From Paenibacillus tuaregi (GTDB lineage Bacteria; Bacillota; Bacilli; Paenibacillales; Paenibacillaceae), in assembly GCF_900086655.1 (NCBI RefSeq), contig NZ_LT575476.1:744465-808464 (forward strand): a DNA stretch of 64,000 nucleotides. Reading direction: 5' to 3'. The notes under the pieces were generated by a model that worked only from the letters and a program-made list of their open reading frames with translations, searched no databases and was not told the origin of the DNA. A program made the position numbers and the translations under genes. Below, one piece after another: positions 44,211 through 53,900 of the stretch; within the stretch, counting starts at the first letter, position 1; each line of letters opens with the position of its first letter.

Positions 44211-45092
44211 ATGAAGAGAGCTAGGCTGATCTATAACCCGTCCTCTGGGCGGGAAGAAATGCGTCGCCTGTTACCGGACGTCCTGCACCGGCTTGACCGG
44301 GCAGGAATTGAGACGTCCTGCTTCGCCACGGAAGGCGAAGGGGATGCAACCCGTGAGGCTGCGGAAGCGGTGGACCGCGGGTACGATATTATTATTGCCG
44401 CCGGCGGGGACGGCACGTTGAACGAAGTCGTCAACGGCATGGCCGGCAAGGAGAACCTTCCGCCGCTTGGCGTGTTCCCGCTCGGGACAACGAACGACTT
44501 CGCTCGTGCGATGGGCATTCCGCGGCGCTGGGAGGATTATTGTGATCTCGTTATTGAGAACAAGACGAGATATATCGATATCGGCAAGGCGAACGGCCGC
44601 CACTTTATCAACATTGCGGGCGGGGGCTCCCTTACCGAGCTGACCTATGAAGTGCCCAGCCGACTGAAAACGCGCATTGGCCAGCTGGCTTATTATATGA
44701 AGGGCATCGAGAAGGTGGCCAGCCTGTCGCCGACCGAGCTGCTCATCAAGGCCGATGGCCAGCCGCAGATGCACGGCGAGTTCATGCTGTTCCTTATCGC
44801 TAACAGCAACTCGGTTGGCGGGTTCGAGAAGCTGGCGCCGGGCGCGGTTATCGACGACGGCTTGTTCGATGTGATCGCCGTCAAGAAGTGCAACCTCGGC
44901 GAGTTCCTGCGCCTGATGACGCTGGCGCTGCGCGGGGAGCATTTCAATGACCCGCACGTCGTCTATTTCAAGACGAACCGGATGGAAGTGACTTCGCCGA
45001 GCATGGTGCAGCTCAACTTGGACGGCGAGCTCGGGGGCGAGCTGCCGGGCGTGTTCGAGATGCTGCCGCAGCATTTGCGGATTTTTGCTTAA
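44211..45092 (+). CDS. dgkB: diacylglycerol kinase
   Basis: DgkB phosphorylates diacylglycerol freed by lipoteichoic acid synthesis and returns it to phospholipid. The 293 residues have KRARLIYNPSSGREEMRRLL at the start, the nucleotide motif IIAAGGDGTLNEVVNGMAG, PLGTTNDFARAMGIPR and a C-terminal SPSMVQLNLDGELGGELPG. The ATG at 44211 gives a start identical in style to B. subtilis DgkB (MKRAR...); a GTG five codons earlier is possible. GC content is clearly higher here than upstream. dgkB next to rlmD reproduces the B. subtilis yerQ-yefA order. Confidence 0.93.
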   Translation: MKRARLIYNPSSGREEMRRLLPDVLHRLDRAGIETSCFATEGEGDATREAAEAVDRGYDIIIAAGGDGTLNEVVNGMAGKENLPPLGVFPLGTTNDFARAMGIPRRWEDYCDLVIENKTRYIDIGKANGRHFINIAGGGSLTELTYEVPSRLKTRIGQLAYYMKGIEKVASLSPTELLIKADGQPQMHGEFMLFLIANSNSVGGFEKLAPGAVIDDGLFDVIAVKKCNLGEFLRLMTLALRGEHFNDPHVVYFKTNRMEVTSPSMVQLNLDGELGGELPGVFEMLPQHLRIFA

Positions 45093-45604
45093 GGTGTTGG
45101 TGGGTTTGGGTTGGAGGTACAGCTCGGCTGTGTGAAGCAAATGGCCGATCAGCTATCCAAGCATGCAACGGACCACGCTGCCGTGTGCATAGGGAGCCGT
45201 GCGCACGATGTTCAAGGGAGCAGCTAGCTGGTTAGTTGGTTTTTGGTTAACGGCGTAGCAGTTGCTTAAGCAGAGAAGTAAGCTTACGGGATAACAGTTG
45301 CTTGCGCAGAGAATTTAGAGATGGTTCTAACTGACGGCATAGCTGCTTGAGCAGATAATTAAGCGATCAGTTTTAATGTTTAGGAATTTGTAGTTCTTTT
45401 GTGCTGGGTATAATCATACATGCATCACACTTGTGGTAAAATAAAGGAAGTCACAAATGGAATGGAATGACCGAGATGGAGGAGAACGCCTCTTGGCTGG
45501 CCCTGACGGCAGCGGGATGGTTGTTCTTTCTTTCGTTTTAGTGGTCTGTAATATAGATATGGCTAGTGGATATCAACCTTTTGAGAAAGAAGTGAAGCGG
45601 CAGG
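45093..45604. other. dgkB-rlmD intergenic region with degenerate repeats
   Basis: Three diverged units (TAACGGCGTAGCAGTTGCTT, GATAACAGTTGCTTGCGCAG and TGACGGCATAGCTGCTTGAG, about 45241-45360) make a short repeat array. A TATAAT near 45409 and an AAAGGAAG before an ATG at 45457 start a 74-codon frame that runs out of phase into rlmD. I do not call it a gene, though it could be a leader ORF. Confidence 0.45.
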
Positions 45605-47428
45605 ATGAACAAGCAGCAGGGCGGACGGTCTGGGAGCGGAAAAGCGAGCGGGCGTGGTCCGTCGGGAGTGAAGGGCAGTGAGCGTGAGCGCGGGAATACC
45701 GGATTCGGATATAAGAGTGCTTCGGGTTCGGAAGCAGGGGTGAGAGGCGAACGTCATGCAGGTGGCGGTGAGCGTAGAGATACTGGACAAGGAAGAGGTA
45801 CGGCTGGCCGCAGGGGAGAGCAGGAGTCGGCCGTAATTGCCGGCCTACCTGTAGAGAAGAACGATGAACTCGAAATCGAGATCATCGGCATGAACCATGA
45901 CGGTGAAGGCGTAGGCCGTGCCGACGGCTACACCTTGTTCGTTGCTGGAGCCTTACCCGGCGAGAAAGCGCGGGTCAAGGTGCTCAAGACGAAGAAGCAG
46001 TATGGCTATGCCAAGCTGCTTGACGTCGTGCGGGCCAGCGCGGACCGAGTTGCGGCACCGTGCGCGATCTATGACAAGTGCGGCGGCTGCCAGCTGCAGC
46101 ATCTGAGCTACGAAGGCCAGCTGGCCTGGAAGCGCCAGCATGTGGTCGATGCGCTGGAGCGGATCGGGAAGCTGCGCGTGAGCGGGAGTGGAAGCGGGGT
46201 AGGCTCATCTGCTGCGGGAATTCATGTGTACGAGCATGGGACTGCTGCGGGTGGCGAGAGTGTAGCGGGTGGCCGTATGGTTGGCCAGGCTGGTGGAGTA
46301 GAGAGCGCTGGCACAGGCGGGGTTCATGGCAGCGCGGCAGGTAGCCGTGTTGGCGATCCGGGCGACGGGATTGTCGTCCTGCCTACCCTCGGAATGTCCA
46401 ATCCTTGGCGTTACCGTAACAAGGCACAGGTACCTGTCGGAGTGCTGGACGGTGCTCTAGTGGGGGGCTTTTACTCAAAAGGCAGCCACCGCATCGTCGA
46501 TATGGAAACCTGCCTGATTCAGCATGAGCACAACGATGATGTAGTAAACCGTGTCAAAGAAATCGGCAGCAGCCTGGGCATCAGCGCCTACAACGAAGAG
46601 ACGGGCCGTGGGCTGCTTCGTCATGTCGTGGTGAAGAAGGCATTTCGCACGGGTGAAATGATGCTGGTCCTTGTCACCAACGGGCGGGACATTCCGCACG
46701 TCGATGCCTGGATCGGCAGTATCCGGGAGCAGATTCCACATGTCGCAAGCATCTGCCAGAATGTGAACACGAAGCAGACTAATGTTATTTTTGGTGATGA
46801 GACCCGTACCCTCTGGGGACGTGATGTGATCTACGATTACATTGGAGACGTGCAGTTCGCCATCTCGGCTAGATCGTTCTACCAAGTGAACCCGGTACAG
46901 ACCGAGGTGCTGTACGGCAAGACCGTAGAGTACGCCGGACTCACCGGCAAAGAGACCGTAATCGATGCCTACTGCGGCATCGGGACCATTTCGCTATTCC
47001 TTGCCCAGCATGCGGATCAGGTGTATGGAGTTGAGATTGTAAAGGAAGCTATAGATGATGCAAGGATTAATGCGGATCTTAACGGCATGCGCAATGTAAA
47101 GTTTGAAGTAGGAGCTTCCGAAGTGGTGATTCCCCGCTGGAAAGAGCAAGGTATTGAGGCGGATGTGATCGTGGTTGATCCACCGCGTAAAGGCTGCGAC
47201 CCGCAACTGCTGGATACGATCCTGGCGATGAAGCCTGAGCGGGTGGTGTATGTGAGCTGTAATCCGTCGACCTTGGCTAGGGATTTAAGGGTGTTGGAGG
47301 ACGGTGGGTACCGGACGGTTGAGGTGCAGCCGGTGGATATGTTCCCGCATACGGTGCATGTGGAAGCGGTGGCTTTGTTAGTGAGAAATGTACAGAGGGC
47401 TGAAAGGGCGGTGCTGATTTGGGAATAA
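45605..47428 (+). CDS. rlmD: 23S rRNA (uracil-5-)-methyltransferase RlmD-like, with Gly-rich extension and insertion
   Basis: The enzyme methylates C5 of uridines in 23S rRNA using SAM. Its 607 residues include a TRAM domain (about 82-145), Fe-S cysteines in CAIYDKCGGCQL and the later ETCLIQHE, the SAM loop VIDAYCGIGTISLFLA, DPPRKGCDPQLLD and the catalytic Cys in VYVSCNPSTLARDL. Family members are near 460 residues. The excess is a Gly/Arg/Ser/Lys-rich N terminus (1-75) and a Gly/Ala/Ser/Val-rich insertion (about 191-256) between the Fe-S and catalytic parts. The last ~15 residues (RNVQRAERAVLIWE) come from island DNA: the gene runs across the 21-bp att-like repeat at 47347, and the likely original C-terminal end lies at 59820-59876. 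Confidence 0.9.
   Translation: MNKQQGGRSGSGKASGRGPSGVKGSERERGNTGFGYKSASGSEAGVRGERHAGGGERRDTGQGRGTAGRRGEQESAVIAGLPVEKNDELEIEIIGMNHDGEGVGRADGYTLFVAGALPGEKARVKVLKTKKQYGYAKLLDVVRASADRVAAPCAIYDKCGGCQLQHLSYEGQLAWKRQHVVDALERIGKLRVSGSGSGVGSSAAGIHVYEHGTAAGGESVAGGRMVGQAGGVESAGTGGVHGSAAGSRVGDPGDGIVVLPTLGMSNPWRYRNKAQVPVGVLDGALVGGFYSKGSHRIVDMETCLIQHEHNDDVVNRVKEIGSSLGISAYNEETGRGLLRHVVVKKAFRTGEMMLVLVTNGRDIPHVDAWIGSIREQIPHVASICQNVNTKQTNVIFGDETRTLWGRDVIYDYIGDVQFAISARSFYQVNPVQTEVLYGKTVEYAGLTGKETVIDAYCGIGTISLFLAQHADQVYGVEIVKEAIDDARINADLNGMRNVKFEVGASEVVIPRWKEQGIEADVIVVDPPRKGCDPQLLDTILAMKPERVVYVSCNPSTLARDLRVLEDGGYRTVEVQPVDMFPHTVHVEAVALLVRNVQRAERAVLIWE
47347..47367 (+). other. left att-like repeat (attL)
   Basis: It is identical over 21 bases to 59831-59851 and lies in the codons for HTVHVEA of rlmD. 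Confidence 0.7.
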
Positions 47429-47482
47429 GTACAGAAGAGGAAGATATATAAGCAGAGGTTTAGAAATTGTAGATTTGACTGA

Positions 47483-47493
47483 TTGTTGACGAA
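47483..47493 (+). other. possible recombinase arm-type site, left end
   Basis: TTGTTGACGAA lies 116 bases inside the left edge. The same word occurs in the right-end inverted repeat (59703). Arm-site function is inference. Confidence 0.4.
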
Positions 47494-47510
47494 ATACTCT
47501 CTTAGTTTGG

Positions 47511-47541
47511 AACCGCCTAGATCTTTGAAATAGGCGGTTGT
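47511..47541. terminator. terminator after the rlmD fusion end
   Basis: AACCGCCTA, an 11-base loop and TAGGCGGTT with a T-rich tail form a perfect 9-bp stem inside the left island end. The rest of 47429-47770 is AT-rich leader DNA with no gene. Confidence 0.7.
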
Positions 47542-47770
47542 TTGTATGTAAACCGAACCGATTCAAGGTTTTTGGAAAAAAGGGGTAACTTAAATCCTTG
47601 ATAGCCAGCGACAATCATACTTATCCATATTAATTCTATATGGTATTATGAGGTTACTGTTGATGATAATAGGCCAATACGATCATTACTGGAAACACAA
47701 AAAGATACGACCATGCTGAATGACTGTCTTTTTGATAAAAATAATTGATGCTTAAAAGGTGGGTCTAATA

Positions 47771-48475
47771 TTGGAAAAAGAGTATAAAAACATAACTATT
47801 TATTCCGAAGTGGAGAAAAAGATTAACACCTTGAACAAAACTCGTAATAACAGAATAGCAATGAGTAAGAGACTTAAAGGCTATGCCGAGAAGTGGAATT
47901 TCATGTTTCTTTTCCTTAATATTGAGGCTGTAATTTTTGTTTTGCTTTCCCTTGGAGGAAAAGAAGTGAATGGTGTATTTGAAAGTAAGAGTTACAGTGT
48001 ATTCGCAGGTATTTTCTCGATTTATGTTATCCTCCTACAATACTTTATTGCAGGTATTAACTTTAATGAAAGAGCTCTAAAAATGCACTATCACCAGCTT
48101 GATATTGAGGACTTAATATTGAAGCTTAAGGAACTTATTATTAAGAGAAATAGTTCCAATAATAATTCTGATGAAATACAGGTTTTGTCAGACTTCAAGA
48201 TAATTATGGATGAGTATCAGGTCCTATTAAAAAATAATGAAAACCATGATCCTATTGATAATGAGCGAAGAGCACAAGACGTACAAAACAGCGAAGATAC
48301 TGACAGTGCCGAACAGATGGGTCAAAGAGAACCAATAATGAAGAGTAAGAAAACAAGACAGAAGGAAATTAAGGATTTCACACTACATAACTTATTATGG
48401 TACTTCAATCTAATCGTAATGTTACTTTCAGCAATGGCAATTATAAGATATATATTTGAAGGATGGATTATGTGA
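47771..48475 (+). CDS. SLATT-domain two-TM protein (putative pore-forming effector)
   Basis: The 234-residue protein has a short charged head (YSEVEKKINTLNKTRNNRIA), two membrane helices (FMFLFLNIEAVIFVLLSLGG and YSVFAGIFSIYVILLQYFIA), a helical middle (HYHQLDIEDLILKLKELIIK), a charged linker and a third C-terminal membrane helix (LLWYFNLIVMLLSAMAIIRY). This is the layout of SLATT proteins, proposed membrane effectors of bacterial conflict systems. As I remember, one SLATT family is linked to reverse transcriptases. The TTG at 47771 is used because AAAGGTGGG is 7 bases before it; a GTG at 47759 lies on that motif. The gene overlaps the RT gene, so they are likely one unit. Confidence 0.75.
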   Translation: MEKEYKNITIYSEVEKKINTLNKTRNNRIAMSKRLKGYAEKWNFMFLFLNIEAVIFVLLSLGGKEVNGVFESKSYSVFAGIFSIYVILLQYFIAGINFNERALKMHYHQLDIEDLILKLKELIIKRNSSNNNSDEIQVLSDFKIIMDEYQVLLKNNENHDPIDNERRAQDVQNSEDTDSAEQMGQREPIMKSKKTRQKEIKDFTLHNLLWYFNLIVMLLSAMAIIRYIFEGWIM

Positions 48476-49905
48476 ATAAAAACAAAGTTATCGAACTTGC
48501 ATACATATATACCTTGTCAATGTCAAAAAAGAAAGGGTATAATCCACAAACCATCGCGAATGTAAACGAATTAAGCAAGTACAGTAGGAAAGAGATAATT
48601 AAAATAATTTCAATGCCAATTGAAACGTTTTGTGATGTGTATGACGTTTCAAAGGTTAGGGATTTTATATATAAAAATGATTACTTTACACCTAGAGATA
48701 TGTATTTAATACACCCGTTACATTATCTGTATTATAATTATCTGGTATTCACAATTGGATACTTATATGCGAATAGAAAAGATGTATTAAATTTTTCAAG
48801 AGATCGAATTACTTCGTTTTATTCAGGTCAACTAGTTCATGATGCACCAATAAATAAAATTAAAATGAATTCTTCTTATAATGAAAGTTATAATAAGTTC
48901 CAAAATGAGCGCGAGAGGTACTTTGACAAATCCGCATTAAAGATTGATCTTAAAAACTTTTTTGATTCGATTAGGATTTCCTCGCTCATTAGCAAATTGA
49001 GGGGAATTTTAGGTTCACAGACAATAGTCAGTGATTTAGAGTATTTCTTTAAAAATGCTGGATTTGACAGTTTGCCTCAGATTCATTACTCAATAGCATC
49101 CTCTATACTATCCCAATTCTTCTTAATTGATTTTGATAATAAAGTTGAACACATGCTTAATAGAGAGAACCTACAGTTGCTACGTTATGTTGATGATATG
49201 TACTTCATTCATTTAGATGGGTCTGCAGATAGGAAGAAAAATAATTCAATACTCAATGAAATAAGTTATTTCTTATGGGAAGATTCACTAACAATTAATA
49301 CATCCAAAACCAAGATGCTGTCACCAGATGAGTATAGAACCTTGTACGAATTCGCTAGGGCTGAGTATGGCAGTTCTTTTTCAAATGAAAAGGTGATAGA
49401 TGATAGGGTGAAGGAGATTATTGCAAACGGTCATTTAATAGCATTGATTCGAGATCTTTGTCGAACCCAAAAGAAATATGGTATCGATCTAGAAATGTAT
49501 AAGAATTTGGTTGATAAATATATATCATTGAATGGTGAGGATTCGTCGAAGATTTTTAATCATATAATTTTTTCAGGGAAGTGGAAGGATATTGATAGAA
49601 AGAACTTGTTCGAATTGATAAAAAACTGGAATTATATTTTTTTCAATCCTTCACAATTCACTGTACTATATCTTATGGTTTATAGACATATGGAGGCTAA
49701 AAAACTTATTTCTGGCGATGGATCAAAAATCAGGCAACTATTGAATTATTTATTTAAAAATGAAGTATTTACTTTTCGTGACACACTAGTCGCTGTTTCT
49801 TATTTATTTCAAAGTAAAATAAAAAATAGGGATTTAATTACTAGAATCGAGGCTGTAAATCCAGAATACATTAAGTATGTAAATAGTTTTATTTCAGACG
49901 GTTAA
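48463..49905 (+). CDS. reverse transcriptase of the SLATT-associated (defence-type) class
   Basis: The 480-residue protein has the polymerase motifs: KIDLKNFFDSI near residues 160-170 (first catalytic Asp) and LLRYVDDMYFIHLDG near 239-253 (the YVDD box). Between them, SIASSILSQFFLIDFDNKVE fits the template-gripping motif, and NTSKTKML follows as the next motif. The N-terminal 155 residues and a helical C-terminal 200 are not recognisable. There is no maturase or DGR context and no retron-like msr/msd pair that I can see. The start is either ATG 48463 or GTG 48472; the latter has GAAGG at better spacing and gives a GTGA overlap with the SLATT stop. Both genes are very AT-rich. Confidence 0.82.
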   Translation: MDYVNKNKVIELAYIYTLSMSKKKGYNPQTIANVNELSKYSRKEIIKIISMPIETFCDVYDVSKVRDFIYKNDYFTPRDMYLIHPLHYLYYNYLVFTIGYLYANRKDVLNFSRDRITSFYSGQLVHDAPINKIKMNSSYNESYNKFQNERERYFDKSALKIDLKNFFDSIRISSLISKLRGILGSQTIVSDLEYFFKNAGFDSLPQIHYSIASSILSQFFLIDFDNKVEHMLNRENLQLLRYVDDMYFIHLDGSADRKKNNSILNEISYFLWEDSLTINTSKTKMLSPDEYRTLYEFARAEYGSSFSNEKVIDDRVKEIIANGHLIALIRDLCRTQKKYGIDLEMYKNLVDKYISLNGEDSSKIFNHIIFSGKWKDIDRKNLFELIKNWNYIFFNPSQFTVLYLMVYRHMEAKKLISGDGSKIRQLLNYLFKNEVFTFRDTLVAVSYLFQSKIKNRDLITRIEAVNPEYIKYVNSFISDG

Positions 49906-49906
49906 G

Positions 49907-50272
49907 GTTGCTAATGAAGTTAGAACACTTATGAATATCGCTGTCTGCCCAGCAAGTCCTACAGGTGGATTAGTAGACGAGATTTCTGGAACGGCAATTC
50001 TATTTGGCTAAGGCGAGGATATAACAAAAGGTAGAGAATCACGTATTCCTGTACGGCTTTTGGAAATATTAGTGAACAAGATTTATTTCCAGGTTAGATG
50101 TATTATTGGGTTTGTGTCTCATGTACACCTCGAAAAGAACTACGCATATATTTAACTTGAAATCTACAAAGGTAAAAACATAAAAATCCATTTCAATGAA
50201 AACTTTATAGTGAATAATCGTGTTCAGTTTAGACTCTTTCCTTACATTAAAGATTATGAAAAATCGAAATAA
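49907..50272 (+). pseudogene. decayed coding remnant with two in-frame stops
   Basis: One reading frame from 49907 gives protein-like sequence (VANEVRTLMNIAVCPASPTG, then VDEISGTAILFG, stop, GEDITKGRESRIPVRLLEIL, about 45 residues more, stop, then NIKIHFNENFIVNNRVQFRL to a final TAA at 50270). Two internal TAA codons break it, and no start is visible because it abuts the RT stop. I do not recognise the family. It could be a lost third component of the RT unit or an unrelated remnant. Confidence 0.55.
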
Positions 50273-50607
50273 GAAGTTAAATCGGAAGTAGTTTGTTGTT
50301 ACATTGGAGAAAGACTGAGAAAGGAATCGATGTTAGGCCAGATCGCTACTCCGCATTTAGCTTAGATATTAAAGCTTTATGCCATACTACACGAAGTAAG
50401 TAATCTTTTTAAATAAGATCATTAGAGTCAACTAACATATGTTTCTTCGGTATACATAGACAGGTCATTCAAAAAACTACTACCATCATAAGTTGCTCTT
50501 ATCATATAAGTAGATACTGAAGCTGTGAGATATGATGTTCGACTAGACAAACAGAGTACCATAAACAGTTATGCTTCAAAATTATTTTCTTAATAACGCA
50601 ATAAATG
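50273..50607. other. AT-rich non-coding stretch in the island
   Basis: No open frame or clear motif. If the reverse transcriptase uses a non-coding RNA template, this stretch and 49906-50272 are the nearest candidate regions, but I see no convincing fold. Confidence 0.4.
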
Positions 50608-50654
50608 GGAAACCCTTAAGGCTAGCATTTAATGAGGCTTTAAGGGGTTTTGCA
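50608..50654. terminator. terminator before the restriction operon
   Basis: AAACCCTTAA pairs with TTAAGGGGTTT around a 20-base loop containing GGCTAGC. The T-rich ends make it usable in both directions. The bases 50655-50902 are the AT-rich promoter region of hsdR. Confidence 0.7.
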
Positions 50655-50902
50655 TTATTCTTCAAAGACAGCAGTTTCAACTGTACCTTTCAGGAATAGG
50701 CTATCATTGCATTCGCAAAACAAACTAATATTAATATCACAAGACATTTAATCGAACATCTAGCTTTGATAACGGGGGATGGGATTTATCTCCTAATAGA
50801 GGAAATTTTCATATTTATATCGAAATAGGAATAGTGCTTAAGACATATTGGCGCTCTGATTTATGCGGAGAGAGATAAATTCAGTACATGAGGTGGAGAA
50901 GA

Positions 50903-53900
50903 ATGGAGTCTAATTTCTCATTTTTAGATAGTAACTTTGCAATACTTGCTCAAATAGGCGGAACCGCTGAAGATTATCTCTATTCGGATCCGAACTCGTG
51001 CTTGTTTAAATTAGGCTTACTAGGAGAAATGGTTGTCAACCTCATGATGCAGTTTGATGGCATCCAACCTCCAAGCTACGACAACACGCATGCCAATCGT
51101 ATTAAGCTACTGAAGGGCCAAGGACTGCTACCACGCGAAATTGATGATATCTTATACAGCTTGCGTATGGCTCGGAATAAAGCAGTGCATGCGAACTATG
51201 ATTCGCTTGAACAATGTAAAGTTCTAATGGGCATGGCCCATGAGCTAAGCATTTGGTTCATGCAAACTTATGGAGACTGGCAGTATAGTCCCCAACGGTT
51301 TGTGTTGCCTCTTGAAAAGTCTCAAGCTAAGGTTGATTATGAAGCGATCCTTCGTACGAAAGAAGCCAAGATTGAAGAGTTAACGAAACTCGCCGAACAA
51401 GCTCAAGCGAAGTCGACGATGACAATCGAGGAACGTACCACAAGAGGAAGTCGCGCAGCCCAGCAGCTTCAACTGTCAGAGGCGCAGACGAGATATATTA
51501 TCGACGAGCAGCTACGCAAAGTAGGATGGGAAGCGGATACGGTTCAACTGCGTTATTCTAAAGGAACACGTCCGCAAAAGGGTCATAACTATGCGATTGC
51601 GGAATGGCCGACTCGGAACGCATCTGGCAAATCTGGTTATGCCGATTACGCTTTATTCGTTGGGCTTCAAATGGTCGGCATTATTGAAGCGAAGCGTCAG
51701 TACACTGATATTCCATCTGTAATCGATAATCAATGCAAGGAATATGCACAATCCGTAAGTGAAGAACATGCTACTTATCAGGTGGGTAATTGGAATAAAT
51801 ATAAAGTACCTTTTGTATTTGCAACGAATGGTCGGAAGTACTTGAAGCAGCTTGAGACAAAATCGGGGATCTGGTTCCTCGATGTGCGTAAACAATCGAA
51901 CATCTCCAAAGCCCTTCAAGGCTGGATGAGTCCCGAAGGCATTGTTGAGTTGTTGAACAAAGATACGGATACAGCTGATCAAGCCCTGGGCGCAACACCT
52001 TATGATTTGTTGAGGGACCCAGATGGCCTCAACCTTCGCGAATACCAGATTGAAGCGATTGAAGCCGCAGAACAAGCCATTATCAATGGACAGGATAAAG
52101 TACTACTATCGATGGCTACTGGCACGGGGAAAACGAGAACGATATTGGGGATGTTGTATCGTTTCTTGAAATCTGGCCGTTTCCAGCGCATCTTGTTCCT
52201 CGTTGATCGCACTTCGCTTGGTGAACAGGCACAGGATGTGTTCAAAGAAGTTAAAATTGAAGAACTCATGACACTAGATAACATCTACAACATTAAGGAG
52301 CTCAGCGACAAAGACATTGATAAAGAGACCAAAGTGCATGTCGCCACAGTACAAAGCCTGGTTAAGCGTGTACTCTACAATGAGGGTGAAACCATTCCTG
52401 CTGTTTCCGACTATGACCTTATTATTGTAGATGAAGCACACCGCGGCTATATCTTAGACAAGGACATGAGCGACGACGAGTTGCTATATCGTAATCAGGA
52501 AGATTACATGAGTAAGTATAGTGCTGTTATCGACTACTTTAATGCGGTCAAAATTGGCTTAACGGCTACGCCTGCCATTCAAACGACGCAGATTTTTGGT
52601 CAGCCAGTGTTCAACTACACCTACCGTCGGGCAGTGGTTGAAGGCTACCTTGTCGATCATGATGCGCCGCATACGATTGTCACAAAACTAAGCAAAGAGG
52701 GAATTACCTATCAGAAAGGTGAAGTTGTCCCGATTTACGATCCTGTAACGGGAGAAATTACAAATAGTGGTGAACTGGATGATGAGTTAAAATTCGATGT
52801 GGAGAAGTTTAACCGCCAAGTCATCACAGAGAACTTTAATCGCACCGTCTTGACCGAAATTGCTCAGGATATTAACCCAGAGGGTGACGCGAAGACGTTG
52901 ATTTTTGCCGTGGATGATAGCCATGCCGATGTCATCGTTAAGCTGCTTAAAGAAATTTACGAGCCATACGGTGTAGACAATGATGCGGTCATGAAGATCA
53001 CAGGCAGCATCGGGGGCAGGAATCCTAAGAAAGTCATGGAAGCGATCAAACGCTTCAAGAATGAACGCTATCCCAATATCGTCGTTACGGTCGATCTATT
53101 AACGACTGGCATTGATGTGCCTAAGATTACTACTCTTGTCTTCATGCGGCGGGTCAAGTCACGTATCCTCTTTGAACAGATGATGGGTCGTGCAACACGT
53201 CTAAGCCCTGAGATCGGCAAGACGCATTTTGAAATCTATGATCCGGTTGGTGTATATGAATCCCTTGAGGATGTTAATACGATGAAACAAGTGGTTGTTC
53301 AGCCTTCTACATCATTTGATGATTTGTTGGATGGATTAGAAAAGTTGCCGACCGAGAAGCAACTGCAAAATCAAATTGATCTTATTGTGGCGAAGCTGCA
53401 GCGTAAGAAACGGAACATGACTAAAGATAACATAGCCCATTTCCGAGACATTGCGCAAGGTGATACGCCTGACCAGTTCATCAAGAAAGTCAAACACATG
53501 CCAGTTGAGGAAGCCAAAGCCTACGTTCTTGAAAATCGGAAAGTCTTTGATATCATGAATGAAGGCGGCAGAGGTAAGCCAAGAGCCGTAGTGATTTCGG
53601 ATAAAGAGGATGAGCTCGTCTCACATGAACGCGGTTATGGCAAAGGCTTAAAGCCTAAGGATTACTTGGATGAGTTTAAAGCATTCATTACGAACAACAT
53701 GAACAAAATCGCCGCTCTCCAAGTTGTTTGTACAAGGCCAAGTGATCTTACGCGGGAAAGCTTGAAGAGCCTGCGATGGGAATTGGATCGCGAAGGGTTT
53801 ACTGAACAGCAGCTGAATACCGCATGGAAGCAGCTGTCTAATGAGGACATTACAGCGGATATTATTAGCTTTATTCGTAAGGAAGCGCTTGGATCTGCAC

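Noticed and set aside
44271..45140. Reverse-strand open frame opposite dgkB
   Set aside because: Antisense shadow; dgkB has clear catalytic motifs on the forward strand.
45457..45681. 74-codon frame before rlmD
   Set aside because: It has an AAAGGAAG before its ATG but overlaps rlmD out of phase and its sequence shows no protein-like features; left as a possible leader ORF only.
48463..50900. Retron (msr/msd plus RT)
   Set aside because: I found no paired inverted repeats or branching-G context upstream of the RT, and the SLATT gene occupies the upstream position.
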